DNA of 64,000 bases from JAGQPD01 sp020426865 (GTDB taxonomy: Bacteria; Planctomycetota; Planctomycetia; Pirellulales; Pirellulaceae), in contig JAWKTN010000001.1 of NCBI GenBank assembly GCA_041399065.1, positions 558,001 to 622,000 on the forward strand. Reading direction: 5' to 3'. Both the position numbers and the translations under genes were made by a program. Shown here one piece after another: positions 26,273 to 35,642 of the stretch; positions within the stretch are counted from its first letter, which is position 1, and each line of letters begins with the position of its first letter. The notes beneath the pieces were generated by a model, which worked only from the letters and a program-made list of their open reading frames with translations, ran no database searches and was not told the DNA's origin.

Positions 26273-29020
26273 TCATGCCAGCGCCTCCGCGAGTTGCTTC
26301 AAGCCGGCGATGGCGTCTTCGCCAACGTTTACGCGTAGGATTCGGCGACCTCTCTGTGCCAACGCCTGATAGTCACCCCGTGCCTGCGCTTGTATCAGTT
26401 GGCGGAACGTAAAGTCGGCTTCCGGTACTGGCAAGTCGTCGGGCGACTCGTCGACGATCTGCAAAAACAGGCCTGTGTTTGGACCGCCTTTGTGCAATTG
26501 CCCGATTGAATGGAGGAATCGTGGACCGTAGCCAAAGGATGTCGCCATCTTATGGGGCCGCCCGACGCGCCGACGGATCTCCTGCAGAAGCTCATCGGCT
26601 CTAGTGGTCGGCGCCACATACGCTTGGATGGCGAAGTAGCTACCCGCCTGTGCCTCGGAAATCAGCTTCGAAAGTGATCGGCTTACTTTATCAACGGCAG
26701 AGGCATCCAGCGTTTCAATTTCCGATGCATCTGCGCAGTCACCTTGCATCGCTTCGCGGGCCAGCTGTTTTGCCGACTCGACGTTCGGCTGGTTAAACGG
26801 ATGGACTCCCAACGCCGCGCCCGCCGCCGCAACTGCCATCTCCCAGCGAAACATCTCCTGGCTCAAATCGTACTTGTCCCGCAAGCAGATCTCGATCACC
26901 GGATGCCCCAACTTTTCCAAGGCTTGCAGCCGCCGAGGGACATCGCCTTCACTGTCATCTCTCACCTTCAGATAGACGAACGTGCGATCATCTGCATAGT
27001 TGTCAGGCTCACTTAGCGATTCGCCAACAACCGGCACGATGCCCGTATTGTCTTTGCCCGTACTTTCGGCCAACAGTTGCTCCAGCCAATCTGGAAAGGC
27101 CGACAGGGAAGATGTGGTGATGATCGTCAACTTATCTCGTCCCTGATGAGCCAGTTCGCCCAGCGCCGCGCCTAGCCGCAAAGCAGGATTCTTGGAAGCG
27201 GGAACGCAAAAGGCGCAGGATTCGGTCAATGTCCAAGCCCGATCCAGGAACTCATGCACGTCCATCCCAATTGCGGCTGCCGGGACCAATCCGAATTGCG
27301 ACAGCGCCGAGTAGCGACCGCCTAAATCAGCCGGGGCACGAAACGCCCGCCGGAACTTGCGATCGACGGCCAGCTTTTCCAGCGGTGTGCCTGGATCGGT
27401 GACTGCCGAAAAATGCTTACCTGCCTTTTGCGCAAAGCCGCCAACCGCCGCGAAGAGATAACGGAACAACGACAGCGTCTCGATGGTGGTGCCCGATTTG
27501 CTCGACACGAGAAAATGCGTTTTCGGCAGGTCGATCGCTCGTTCGACTTGTTGAACCGCCTTGGGATGAGTGCTGTCGAGCACGATGAGTTCCGGGTAGC
27601 CGGCGGCGCTGCCAAACGTGCGCGCGAATACCTCGGGTGCCAAGCTTGAACCGCCCATGCCCAGCAGGACGAGATGTTTTATCCCCTCTTGCTTTAATTC
27701 GGTTGCGAAGCAGTTTAGCTCGTCCAGTTCCGCATGCATGGCCGGCGGCAAGTCGAGCCAACCGAGACGATCGCTGATTTCCTCGCGCGGCTCGTCAAAC
27801 CACAGTGTCGGATCTTTGCGCCACAGTCGCGCAGCAAACCGTGCATCTTGCCATCGATCGAGCCGCTGCTGCACTGGGTCCTCCGCTTCCGCGAGCCTCA
27901 GCGTCTGACAAGCGACGCGTTGCGTCTCGATGTTTGTACGCTTCTCCTCGAGCGCTTCGAACAATTGGTCGAATGGATCTTGGAATTTCTTTACGCCTTC
28001 TTTCTGAAGCTTCTCCGTAATCTCATCGAGGCTGATTTCTAACGCCGCCAGGTTTTCTAACTGAGCGTGCGCCTGCTCGATTCCATCGAGCACCGTCGCA
28101 CCAGAAACCTGACCGTGATCACGAAAGGCATTGAGAGTCTTGGGCGGCATCGTGTTTACCGTATCGGGGCCGATGAGTTCTGTGACGTAGAGCACGTCGG
28201 AATAGTCCGGATTCTTTGTACTCGTGCTGGCCCAAAGGACGCGTTGAACCCGCGCGCCCCGCGCCCTCAGCTCCTGGAACGTCGGGCCGTCAAACAGCTG
28301 ACGAAATCGCTCGTATGTGACCTTGGCGTTGGCGATGGCAATCTTGCCTTTCAGCGAATCGGCTTCCTCACTGCCGTACTCGTCAAGTGCCTGGTCCACC
28401 GCGCGAGTTATGCGGCTGAGAAAGAATGAAGCAACAGACGACACGCGGGCGGGATTCTCTGCCCGTTCGAGCGCTCGCAAATAGGCTTGCGCGACGGCTT
28501 CATAATGCCTCATCGAGAACATCAAGGTGATGTTGATGTTGATTCCTTCTGCCAGGAGCGTCTCGATCGCGGGAATACCTTCCTGGGTGGCCGGCACCTT
28601 GATCAGGATATTGGGTCGGTCGACGGTCTTCCATAATCGCCGGGCTTCTCCAATCGTTGCATCCGTGTCGTATGCCAGATTGGGAGACACCTCCAAACTA
28701 ACAAAGCCGTCGCCTCCCTCGGTTTGGTCGAAGACGTCCCTCAAGACGTCAGCCGCAGCACGAATATCGGTGATCGCAATCGCTTCGTAGAGATCGGCAG
28801 TCTTGATGTGTGGATCGTCTTCGATCAACTGCCGGATTTGCTGGTCGTACTCATCACTTCCGGTGATCGCCTTCATGAAGATTTTCGGATTGCTCGTTAT
28901 GCCTCGCAGTCCGTCCTCGTTCACCAACTGCTTCAGCTCGCCGCTTTCGATGAAGCTGCGGCGAATGTAATCGAGCCACACGGACTGACCTTCCTGGTGC
29001 AGTTGTTTGAGCGGGTTCAT
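26273..29020 (-). CDS. tal-pgi: Bifunctional transaldolase/glucose-6-phosphate isomerase
   Basis: A 915-residue natural fusion. Residues 1 to about 365 are transaldolase: GLRGITSNPKIFMKAI, RPNILIKVPATQEGIPAI with the Schiff-base Lys, NINITLMFSMRHYEAVAQAY. After a linker, about residues 400-915 are phosphoglucose isomerase: LVLLGMGGSSLAPEVFAR, HFLVSSKSGTTIETLSLFRY, and GVHPFNQPNVESAK near the end. The fusion is known from planctomycetes and cyanobacteria and links the non-oxidative pentose phosphate branch back to glucose 6-phosphate. Start at 29020 follows AAGGAAAG. It lies 10 bases after rpiB. Confidence 0.94.
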   Translation of the reverse strand: MNPLKQLHQEGQSVWLDYIRRSFIESGELKQLVNEDGLRGITSNPKIFMKAITGSDEYDQQIRQLIEDDPHIKTADLYEAIAITDIRAAADVLRDVFDQTEGGDGFVSLEVSPNLAYDTDATIGEARRLWKTVDRPNILIKVPATQEGIPAIETLLAEGININITLMFSMRHYEAVAQAYLRALERAENPARVSSVASFFLSRITRAVDQALDEYGSEEADSLKGKIAIANAKVTYERFRQLFDGPTFQELRARGARVQRVLWASTSTKNPDYSDVLYVTELIGPDTVNTMPPKTLNAFRDHGQVSGATVLDGIEQAHAQLENLAALEISLDEITEKLQKEGVKKFQDPFDQLFEALEEKRTNIETQRVACQTLRLAEAEDPVQQRLDRWQDARFAARLWRKDPTLWFDEPREEISDRLGWLDLPPAMHAELDELNCFATELKQEGIKHLVLLGMGGSSLAPEVFARTFGSAAGYPELIVLDSTHPKAVQQVERAIDLPKTHFLVSSKSGTTIETLSLFRYLFAAVGGFAQKAGKHFSAVTDPGTPLEKLAVDRKFRRAFRAPADLGGRYSALSQFGLVPAAAIGMDVHEFLDRAWTLTESCAFCVPASKNPALRLGAALGELAHQGRDKLTIITTSSLSAFPDWLEQLLAESTGKDNTGIVPVVGESLSEPDNYADDRTFVYLKVRDDSEGDVPRRLQALEKLGHPVIEICLRDKYDLSQEMFRWEMAVAAAGAALGVHPFNQPNVESAKQLAREAMQGDCADASEIETLDASAVDKVSRSLSKLISEAQAGSYFAIQAYVAPTTRADELLQEIRRRVGRPHKMATSFGYGPRFLHSIGQLHKGGPNTGLFLQIVDESPDDLPVPEADFTFRQLIQAQARGDYQALAQRGRRILRVNVGEDAIAGLKQLAEALA

Positions 29021-29030
29021 GTCGCTTTCC

Positions 29031-29504
29031 TTATCTGGTGCATGTCGGTTCACTGCCCGCATAGCGAGCCTCCAACGCTCGGACTTTGTTTAAACGGCGG
29101 ATGTGTCTCTCTTGGTTCGAGAACCTGGCACCCAGGAACGTCTGCACGAGTTCCAGGGCCGTATCGGCTTCGATGACTCGGGCGCCGAGCACCAGGACGT
29201 TCATGTCGTCATCTTCCACGCCTTGCTTTGCGGAATAGGTGTCATGGCAAAGCCCGGCGCGAATCCCGGGCAGCTTGTTCGCCGCGGCGCTCGCGCCCAC
29301 GCCGCTGCCACAGATGACGATGCCGCGTTCGGTCCGGCCCTCTCGGATGGCTCGGCCGACGGCTTCTGCCGAATCGGGGTAGTCGGCCGCCTGCTCGTCG
29401 TACGTTCCGAAGTCGAGGATCTCATGACCTGCCCGGTCCAACTCCGCAATGAGCCGGTGCTTGAGATGAAAGCCGGCATGGTCCGAACCGATAGCAAGCC
29501 GCAT
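29031..29504 (-). CDS. rpiB: Ribose-5-phosphate isomerase B
   Basis: A 157-residue RpiB with AIGSDHAGFHLKHRL, the conserved ADYPDSAEAVGRAI, the active-site Cys in GIVICGSGVGASAAANK, and IRAGLCHDTYSAKQGVEDDD. It converts ribulose 5-phosphate and ribose 5-phosphate. The start is three bases after the tkt stop. A diverged, frameshifted paralogue is at 63.4 kb. Confidence 0.95.
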   Translation of the reverse strand: MRLAIGSDHAGFHLKHRLIAELDRAGHEILDFGTYDEQAADYPDSAEAVGRAIREGRTERGIVICGSGVGASAAANKLPGIRAGLCHDTYSAKQGVEDDDMNVLVLGARVIEADTALELVQTFLGARFSNQERHIRRLNKVRALEARYAGSEPTCTR

Positions 29505-29507
29505 GGT

Positions 29508-31388
29508 CTAAGTCCTCGCTGTGGTGAGGACGGGCAATTTGCCGGACAACGCCTCTGCAATCGTTTCCGCAATCGCTCGTGCAGAAATGTCCTGATCGTC
29601 GATTAATTCTTCTGGCGTGCCGCTTCTGGGTCGCTTTCGAACGGCTAAGCAGCATACGCTTGCTTCCGTATCGGAAAGTGCGCTGCGCACCGCTTCTCCC
29701 ACTCCGCCTTCGGCATAGTGGTCTTCGACCGTGACGATCACCCGGGTTGCCTCGGCCGCGTCACGAAGCGTTTCCTTGTCGATCGGCTTGATCGAGTACA
29801 GATCAATCACCCGAATGCGAATCGCGTTTTTCGACAAGTGCTCATACGCGTCGAGCGCCTCGTGTACCGTGATGCCTGCCGCCACAACGGTTGCCTGATC
29901 CTGGTCGCTTTGGCGCAGCACTTTGCAGCCGCCTATCGGAAAAGTTTCTTCGTTGTCATAGATAACGGGAGTTGCCCCGCGGGTGGTGCGTAAGTAACTG
30001 ATCCCGTCATGCTCGGCCACCGCCTCGACAAGTCGTTCGGTCGATACCGCATCGCAGGGATAAAGGACGACACTATCCAAAACAGTTCGGAACATCGCGA
30101 TGTCTTCCAAGCCCATCTGGGACGGTCCGTCCTGGCCGATGGAAACTCCTGCATGCGAGCCGACGAATTTTAGATTCGGATCGCTGTGGCGGCTCATCCG
30201 GATTTGGTCGAACGCCCTGGTGAGAAAGGCAGCGAAAGTGGAAACAAATGGCAGCTTGCCACGCAGCGAAAGGCCCAGCGCCGCGCCGACCATGTTTTGT
30301 TCGGCGATGTACATTTCAAAGAAACGGTCGGGGTACTCATCGCGGAAAAACTTGGCGCGAGTGGAATTACACACTTCACCGTCGAGAGCAACCAGATGTG
30401 GGTACCGGGGTGCCAGGCGTCGAATCGCGTTGCCGTAGCCATTGCGAGTCGGCAGCTCGTCCCCCACTTTGTATTCTGGCGGAGCGACACCCTTTGCTTC
30501 AGTCTGTACCGGACTCGTATCTTCCGGCATTGCAATTGTCCCGCGAACCGAACGATCTACTTCGCCAATCTCGTGTAAAGCCTGCTGGAGCTGCTCGTCA
30601 TCCAATGCCTTCCCGTGCCAACCATCCTCATCCGCGAGAAATGAGACTCCCTTTCCCTTCACCGTCTGGGCTATGATCATCGCCGGCCGGTCTTTGATTC
30701 TCGTCGCCGACTCGTAGGCCTCGCAGACCTGCGCATGGTCGTGTCCATCTTCGACCACAACGGTCTGCCAACCAAACGCGTCGACGCGTTGCTGGTAGGC
30801 AGCCAGATCGTGCCCGTACATTGTCTCGCCGCGCTGTCCAAGCCGGTTCACGTCGAGGATGCCGACGAGGTTGTTCAAGTTGTAATGCGCTGCGATTTGC
30901 ATCGCTTCCCACTGCGAACCCTCGGCCACCTCGCTATCGCCCAGCAGCACGTAGGTCCGGTATGGAAGACGGTCCAGATACTTGGCGTTCAGTGCCATGC
31001 CGACTCCGATGGACAGACCTTGTCCCAGTGATCCGGTCGCCGCTTCGGCAAACTGGAATCGCGAGGTCGGGTGTCCTTCGAGCTGACTTCCAAACTTCCG
31101 GTACGTCATCAAAGCTTCTTCTGCAATCTGTCCGGCTGCCGCCCATAGCGCGTACAGCAAGGGCGAGGCGTGTCCCTTAGAAAAGATCAGACGGTCGTTG
31201 TTAGGATGGTTCGGATTGTCGCTGTCGAAACGAAACGACCCACCGAAAAACAGGCCCACCATCAACTCGACCGCGGAAAGCGACGACGTCGGATGCCCCG
31301 ATCCAGCCTGATTGGTGCACTCCAGTATCCAACGTCGCATGAGAGTCGAGATACTCCGTAGATGGTCTTGTGCGCTCAATTGCAGCAT
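29508..31388 (-). CDS. tkt: Transketolase
   Basis: A 626-residue thiamine-diphosphate enzyme. GSGHPTSSLSAVELMVGLFF and SKGHASPLLYALWAAAG are near the N-terminus; the cofactor motif is GDSEVAEGSQWEAMQIAAHY continuing to ILDVNRLGQ; the pyrimidine domain has FFEMYIAEQNMVGAALGLS with the catalytic Glu; GSHAGVSIGQDGPSQMGLED follows. The length is that of the animal-like/short class rather than the 665-residue E. coli class. Start at 31388 has GGAGATG upstream; it is the first gene of the pentose phosphate operon, so the promoter should be in 31389-31803. Confidence 0.94.
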   Translation of the reverse strand: MLQLSAQDHLRSISTLMRRWILECTNQAGSGHPTSSLSAVELMVGLFFGGSFRFDSDNPNHPNNDRLIFSKGHASPLLYALWAAAGQIAEEALMTYRKFGSQLEGHPTSRFQFAEAATGSLGQGLSIGVGMALNAKYLDRLPYRTYVLLGDSEVAEGSQWEAMQIAAHYNLNNLVGILDVNRLGQRGETMYGHDLAAYQQRVDAFGWQTVVVEDGHDHAQVCEAYESATRIKDRPAMIIAQTVKGKGVSFLADEDGWHGKALDDEQLQQALHEIGEVDRSVRGTIAMPEDTSPVQTEAKGVAPPEYKVGDELPTRNGYGNAIRRLAPRYPHLVALDGEVCNSTRAKFFRDEYPDRFFEMYIAEQNMVGAALGLSLRGKLPFVSTFAAFLTRAFDQIRMSRHSDPNLKFVGSHAGVSIGQDGPSQMGLEDIAMFRTVLDSVVLYPCDAVSTERLVEAVAEHDGISYLRTTRGATPVIYDNEETFPIGGCKVLRQSDQDQATVVAAGITVHEALDAYEHLSKNAIRIRVIDLYSIKPIDKETLRDAAEATRVIVTVEDHYAEGGVGEAVRSALSDTEASVCCLAVRKRPRSGTPEELIDDQDISARAIAETIAEALSGKLPVLTTART

Positions 31389-31803
31389 GGCTTCATCTCC
31401 ATTTGGCTTAAGACAGCAAGACTGGCGTGCAAATATCGCGCCTGACGACAGTTGCCCTGCCTGTTGAACCCACGCCGAAAACGTTGATACCACACCGTCA
31501 CGTGTGAGAGCTCCGTCGCACATCCTACGCCCGCATCGCCGGTCGAGCTTACGACACGCGTTCATGGCATTGGGTGGCCAAAACCGGCGGTAAGGCACGG
31601 GTGGTGTCCGCCAGCAACGTCATTCTGTCGCACTTGGCGCGACTGGATTCTGCAATCACAGACGTGAGTGTGTTCAACAGTGTATTCAACATGGACGGCA
31701 CTTGATTTGCTCCCTTGTCCGACGAGATACGAACTCAAAAGTGTGTCTCGTACTGGTCCAGCTACGGGATGCAGACTGAGGCGACACGCACGGAAGGCCA
31801 GCG
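31389..31803. promoter_or_regulatory. Divergent intergenic region between tkt and actA
   Basis: About 415 bases separating two divergent operons (pentose phosphate to the left, ACIII/caa3 to the right). Both promoters must be here if each operon has its own, so co-regulation from this stretch is possible. I see no convincing consensus boxes, riboswitch, terminator or tRNA, and no credible small gene. Confidence 0.4.
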
Positions 31804-32451
31804 ATGCCTCAGATCTTCCATCCCAGCATGAATACGGTCGCCCGTGTGAGCGTCTTTGGGGCGGTCTTCATCGTGACTGTCATTGTCACGCTGCTGCTGC
31901 TAGTCGTGCGTTCGCCTTATGTCACCGAAGTAGGAGTTGTCCGTGAACAACCGGTGCCGTTCAGCCACAAGCACCACGTTGGCGACATTGGGCTGGATTG
32001 TCGCTACTGCCATACGAGTGTCGCGGATTCGTCGTTCGCCGGCATTCCACCGACAAAGACGTGTATGAATTGCCATTCGCAGTTGTTCACCGACAGCGAG
32101 ATGCTGCAGCCGGTGCGCGACAGCTTTCGGACCGGCGAGCCACTGAAGTGGACGCGGGTCCACGACCTGCCGGACTTCGTCTATTTCGACCACAGCATCC
32201 ACATTCACAAAGGAATCGCCTGTGTGACGTGCCACGGCGAGGTGAACGAGATGCCACTGATGTGGCGCGAGCACACGTTACATATGCAGTGGTGTTTAGA
32301 TTGCCACCGGCACCCGGAGTTGTTTGTGGGTGATCGAAAAGATGTTTTTAGCGCGACGATGAGTTCGACGATCGATCCGAACGCGGCGAGGGATCTCGTC
32401 GCCGAGTACGGGATCAAGAGCAAAACCAGTTGTTACACCTGCCACCGGTGA
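31804..32451 (+). CDS. actA: Alternative Complex III subunit A, pentahaem cytochrome c
   Basis: A 215-residue protein with an N-terminal membrane anchor (FGAVFIVTVIVTLLLLVV, about residues 18-35) and five CxxCH haem-c motifs: CRYCH, CMNCH, CVTCH, CLDCH and the final CYTCH at the very C-terminus. This is the ActA organisation of Alternative Complex III, where the periplasmic haems carry electrons from quinol to cytochrome c. Start ATG at 31804 follows GGAAGG. The next gene begins four bases after the stop. Confidence 0.9.
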   Translation: MPQIFHPSMNTVARVSVFGAVFIVTVIVTLLLLVVRSPYVTEVGVVREQPVPFSHKHHVGDIGLDCRYCHTSVADSSFAGIPPTKTCMNCHSQLFTDSEMLQPVRDSFRTGEPLKWTRVHDLPDFVYFDHSIHIHKGIACVTCHGEVNEMPLMWREHTLHMQWCLDCHRHPELFVGDRKDVFSATMSSTIDPNAARDLVAEYGIKSKTSCYTCHR

Positions 32452-32455
32452 AGTC

Positions 32456-35400
32456 ATGCCCAGAAAAGATGTTTCCGACTTACAGGCCTTACGTCGCCGC
32501 CTGACACCGCAACGCGGGCGCGAATACTGGCGCAGCCTGGAAGAATTGGCCGACAGCGCCGAGTTTCAACAGTACGTCGAACGCGAGTTTCCGGAAGGGG
32601 CTTCGCAATGGAATGCGAACCGGCGGGAATTCCTGGCTTTGATGGGAGCATCGTTGGCCTTGGCGGGCCTGTCTGGTTGCGAGGGTCAGCCGCCGGAACA
32701 AATTGTTCCCTACGTAAAGCAGCCCGAACAGCTCGTACCAGGTAAGCCGCTGTATTTCGCGACAGTGATGAGCATCGCTGGCATCGCTACAGGGCTGTTA
32801 GTGGAAAGCCACATGGGCCGGCCGACCAAGATCGAAGGAAATCCCAATCATCCGAGCGTACCGGGCACATTTTGGCAAGGCAGCGAAACGACCGCGCCAG
32901 GCGTCAGCGATATATTCTCGCAAGCTGCGATTCTGACACTCTACGATCCCGATAGATCCGAGACCGTTATGAACGCCGGCGAAATCAGCACGTGGGATGC
33001 ATTTCTCACAACTCTGCGAGCAAAGCTGGAAGGGCAAGGGCCTTTGCAGGGCCGTGGGATTCGGCTGCTGACCGAAACCGTTACTTCGCCGACATTAGCC
33101 GCCCAGATCACAGAGTTTCGCCAGTTGTATCCAGAATCGCAGTGGCATCAGTTTGAGCCGGTCAATCGTGACAACGCCCTTGCGGGAGCAAAGCTTGCGC
33201 TGGGCGAGTATGTGAGCACGCACTACCACCTGGACCGTGCCGATGTAATTCTTTCGCTGGACGCGGACTTTTTGACCAGCGGTCCGGACCATCTGAGGCA
33301 TGCGCTGGACTTTGCGAACCGCCGGGATGTGAAATCGGGTCGAGGCAGTCGGGCGGAGATGAATCGGCTGTATGTGGTCGAAAGCACGCCGACACTGACC
33401 GGCGCAAAGGCTGACCATCGCTTACCGTTACGCGCTGCCCAGATTGAAGCGTTTTGCATCGCGCTGGCACATCGGCTTGGAGTCGGTCGATCGTCTGTTG
33501 ATGAAACCGCTAAGGCTTCCGACGCGGCAGAGCGATCGTCCGAGTTCCCGGCAAGTTCTGCTACGAATGCGTGGCTCAAGGCGGTTGCCGATGACTTACA
33601 AAGCTATCGCCGCGAGGACGATCCGGGAGCGAGCCTGGTCGTCGTGGGTCCATCCGCGTCACCGTTGGTTCACGCCCTGGCTCACGCAATGAATGATCAG
33701 CTGGGCAACGTCGGCAAAACGGTGACCTACTCCGCGCCTGTCGAAGCCAAGCCCGTGATGCAGCACGAATCGCTGCGGTCGTTGGTCGCGGACATACAGG
33801 CCGGGAACGTTGACGTGCTATGCATCCTTGGTGGAAACCCGGTTTACGCGGCACCCGCCGATTTGCGATTCAGTGGCGCGCTCGACAAGGTCCCGTTTCG
33901 CATTCATCTCGGACTTTATGAAGACGAGACATCGGCACGGTGCCATTGGCACATTCCCGAAGCGCATTTTCTGGAGTCGTGGGGAGATGCCCGTGCTGCC
34001 GATGGGACGGCGTCGATTATACAGCCGCTGATTGCCCCATTCTATCAAGGCAAAACGTCGCACGAATTGCTTTCCGCGCTGCTGGGCAAGCCAGGACGAA
34101 CGTCGTACGACCTTATCAAAGAGCATTGGCGGAAGGAACTGAACGATCCAGAAGATTTCGACTCCGCCTGGCAAACCGCTTTGCACGAAGGGGTCATTCC
34201 AGAGACGAACCTGCCACGCAAGAACGTCACCCTATTGGACGTTTCTGTTGTGCTAGAGAAAGCGGACCGCAGTCAGGACTCGCATGACCTGCCGCACGAT
34301 CAGGTTGATGTCGTCTTCCGCCCCGATCCAACGATTTGGGACGGACGTTTCGCGAACAATGGTTGGCTGCAAGAGTTGCCGAAGCCCTTTTCGAAGCTGA
34401 CGTGGGACAACGCGGCGTTTATCAGTCTTGAGTTGGCAACGCAGTTGCAATTGCAGAATGGCGATGTGGTCGAATTGGATCACGAAGGGCGGATTCTCGA
34501 GGCGCCCGTCTGGATTGTGCCTGGCCATCCCATTCAGTCGCTTACGGTTCATCTTGGTTACGGAAGAACGCACGCTGGGCGCATCGGCACGGGCACGGGT
34601 TTCAACGCATACAAGCTCCAAATCAGCACATCTCCGTGGCGCATTAGCGGCGTCAGTCTGCGAACAACAGGACGGCGCGTTCCACTTGCCGCCACCCAAC
34701 ACCACCGCCTTATGGAGGGACGGGACTTGGTGCGTGCCGGCACATTGGAACAACTACAAGACAACCCCCTTCATCCGCAGTTCATGCAGTCGCACGAACA
34801 CGGCGAAGCCACTTCGCTGTTTCCGCCCGACGAGCACAAATACGAAGGCTACAAGTGGGCGATGACAATCGACTTGAATCGTTGCATTGGTTGCAACGCG
34901 TGCGCCGTCGCGTGCCAGGCGGAGAATAACATTCCTGTGGTCGGCAAGGATCAGGTGGCTGGCGGTCGCGAGATGCATTGGATTCGCGTTGATTCGTACT
35001 ACGAAGGCCCTGCGGCCAACCCGCGGGTCGTGCATCAACCGGTTCCGTGCATGCATTGCGAGAATGCTCCTTGTGAGCTGGTCTGTCCTGTGGGCGCGAC
35101 AGTTCATGGCGACGAGGGGCTCAACGAAATGGTCTACAACCGCTGTGTCGGTACACGCTACTGCTCGAATAATTGTCCCTACAAAGTACGGCGGTTTAAC
35201 TTTCTGCAGTACTCCGACCTCGAAACGCCCAGCCTGAAGTTGCTCAATAATCCGAACGTGACAGTTCGTAACCGAGGCGTGATGGAGAAATGTACGTACT
35301 GCGTGCAGCGGATCAGCGCGGCGCGAATCCAGTCAGAAAAGGAAGTGCGCTCGATTCGCGACGGCGAACTGGTGACCGCATGCCAGGCCGCTTGCCCGTC

Positions 35401-35569
35401 GCAGGCGATCGTCTTCGGCGATCTGAATGATCCGGCCAGTCGCGTGAAACAGCAAACGGACGATCCGCTCAACTACGCATTGCTGGGCGAATTGAATACC
35501 CGGCCACGGACGACGTACTTGGCAGCATTGAGAAACCCTAATCCAGGACTATCAGCCGATGGGCGTTAG
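32456..35569 (+). CDS. actB: Alternative Complex III subunit B, molybdopterin-oxidoreductase-like iron-sulfur protein
   Basis: A 1,037-residue protein that fuses a molybdopterin-oxidoreductase-like domain with a ferredoxin-like domain, as in ActB. A Tat-type signal, NRREFLALMGASLALAG, is at about residues 56-72. The C-terminal part holds four cysteine clusters: CIGCNACAVACQ, CMHCENAPCELVCP, CVGTRYCSNNCP and CTYCVQRI with CQAACPSQA. In known ACIII the molybdopterin-like domain carries no cofactor. It passes electrons between the quinol-oxidising membrane part and the haem subunits. Confidence 0.93.
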   Translation: MPRKDVSDLQALRRRLTPQRGREYWRSLEELADSAEFQQYVEREFPEGASQWNANRREFLALMGASLALAGLSGCEGQPPEQIVPYVKQPEQLVPGKPLYFATVMSIAGIATGLLVESHMGRPTKIEGNPNHPSVPGTFWQGSETTAPGVSDIFSQAAILTLYDPDRSETVMNAGEISTWDAFLTTLRAKLEGQGPLQGRGIRLLTETVTSPTLAAQITEFRQLYPESQWHQFEPVNRDNALAGAKLALGEYVSTHYHLDRADVILSLDADFLTSGPDHLRHALDFANRRDVKSGRGSRAEMNRLYVVESTPTLTGAKADHRLPLRAAQIEAFCIALAHRLGVGRSSVDETAKASDAAERSSEFPASSATNAWLKAVADDLQSYRREDDPGASLVVVGPSASPLVHALAHAMNDQLGNVGKTVTYSAPVEAKPVMQHESLRSLVADIQAGNVDVLCILGGNPVYAAPADLRFSGALDKVPFRIHLGLYEDETSARCHWHIPEAHFLESWGDARAADGTASIIQPLIAPFYQGKTSHELLSALLGKPGRTSYDLIKEHWRKELNDPEDFDSAWQTALHEGVIPETNLPRKNVTLLDVSVVLEKADRSQDSHDLPHDQVDVVFRPDPTIWDGRFANNGWLQELPKPFSKLTWDNAAFISLELATQLQLQNGDVVELDHEGRILEAPVWIVPGHPIQSLTVHLGYGRTHAGRIGTGTGFNAYKLQISTSPWRISGVSLRTTGRRVPLAATQHHRLMEGRDLVRAGTLEQLQDNPLHPQFMQSHEHGEATSLFPPDEHKYEGYKWAMTIDLNRCIGCNACAVACQAENNIPVVGKDQVAGGREMHWIRVDSYYEGPAANPRVVHQPVPCMHCENAPCELVCPVGATVHGDEGLNEMVYNRCVGTRYCSNNCPYKVRRFNFLQYSDLETPSLKLLNNPNVTVRNRGVMEKCTYCVQRISAARIQSEKEVRSIRDGELVTACQAACPSQAIVFGDLNDPASRVKQQTDDPLNYALLGELNTRPRTTYLAALRNPNPGLSADGR

Positions 35570-35642
35570 GCCACTGGCGTGACGAATAGCGAATGAACCG
35601 GAAGCCGATGCATTTCGGCTAACTGACGTAAAGCACCAACCA

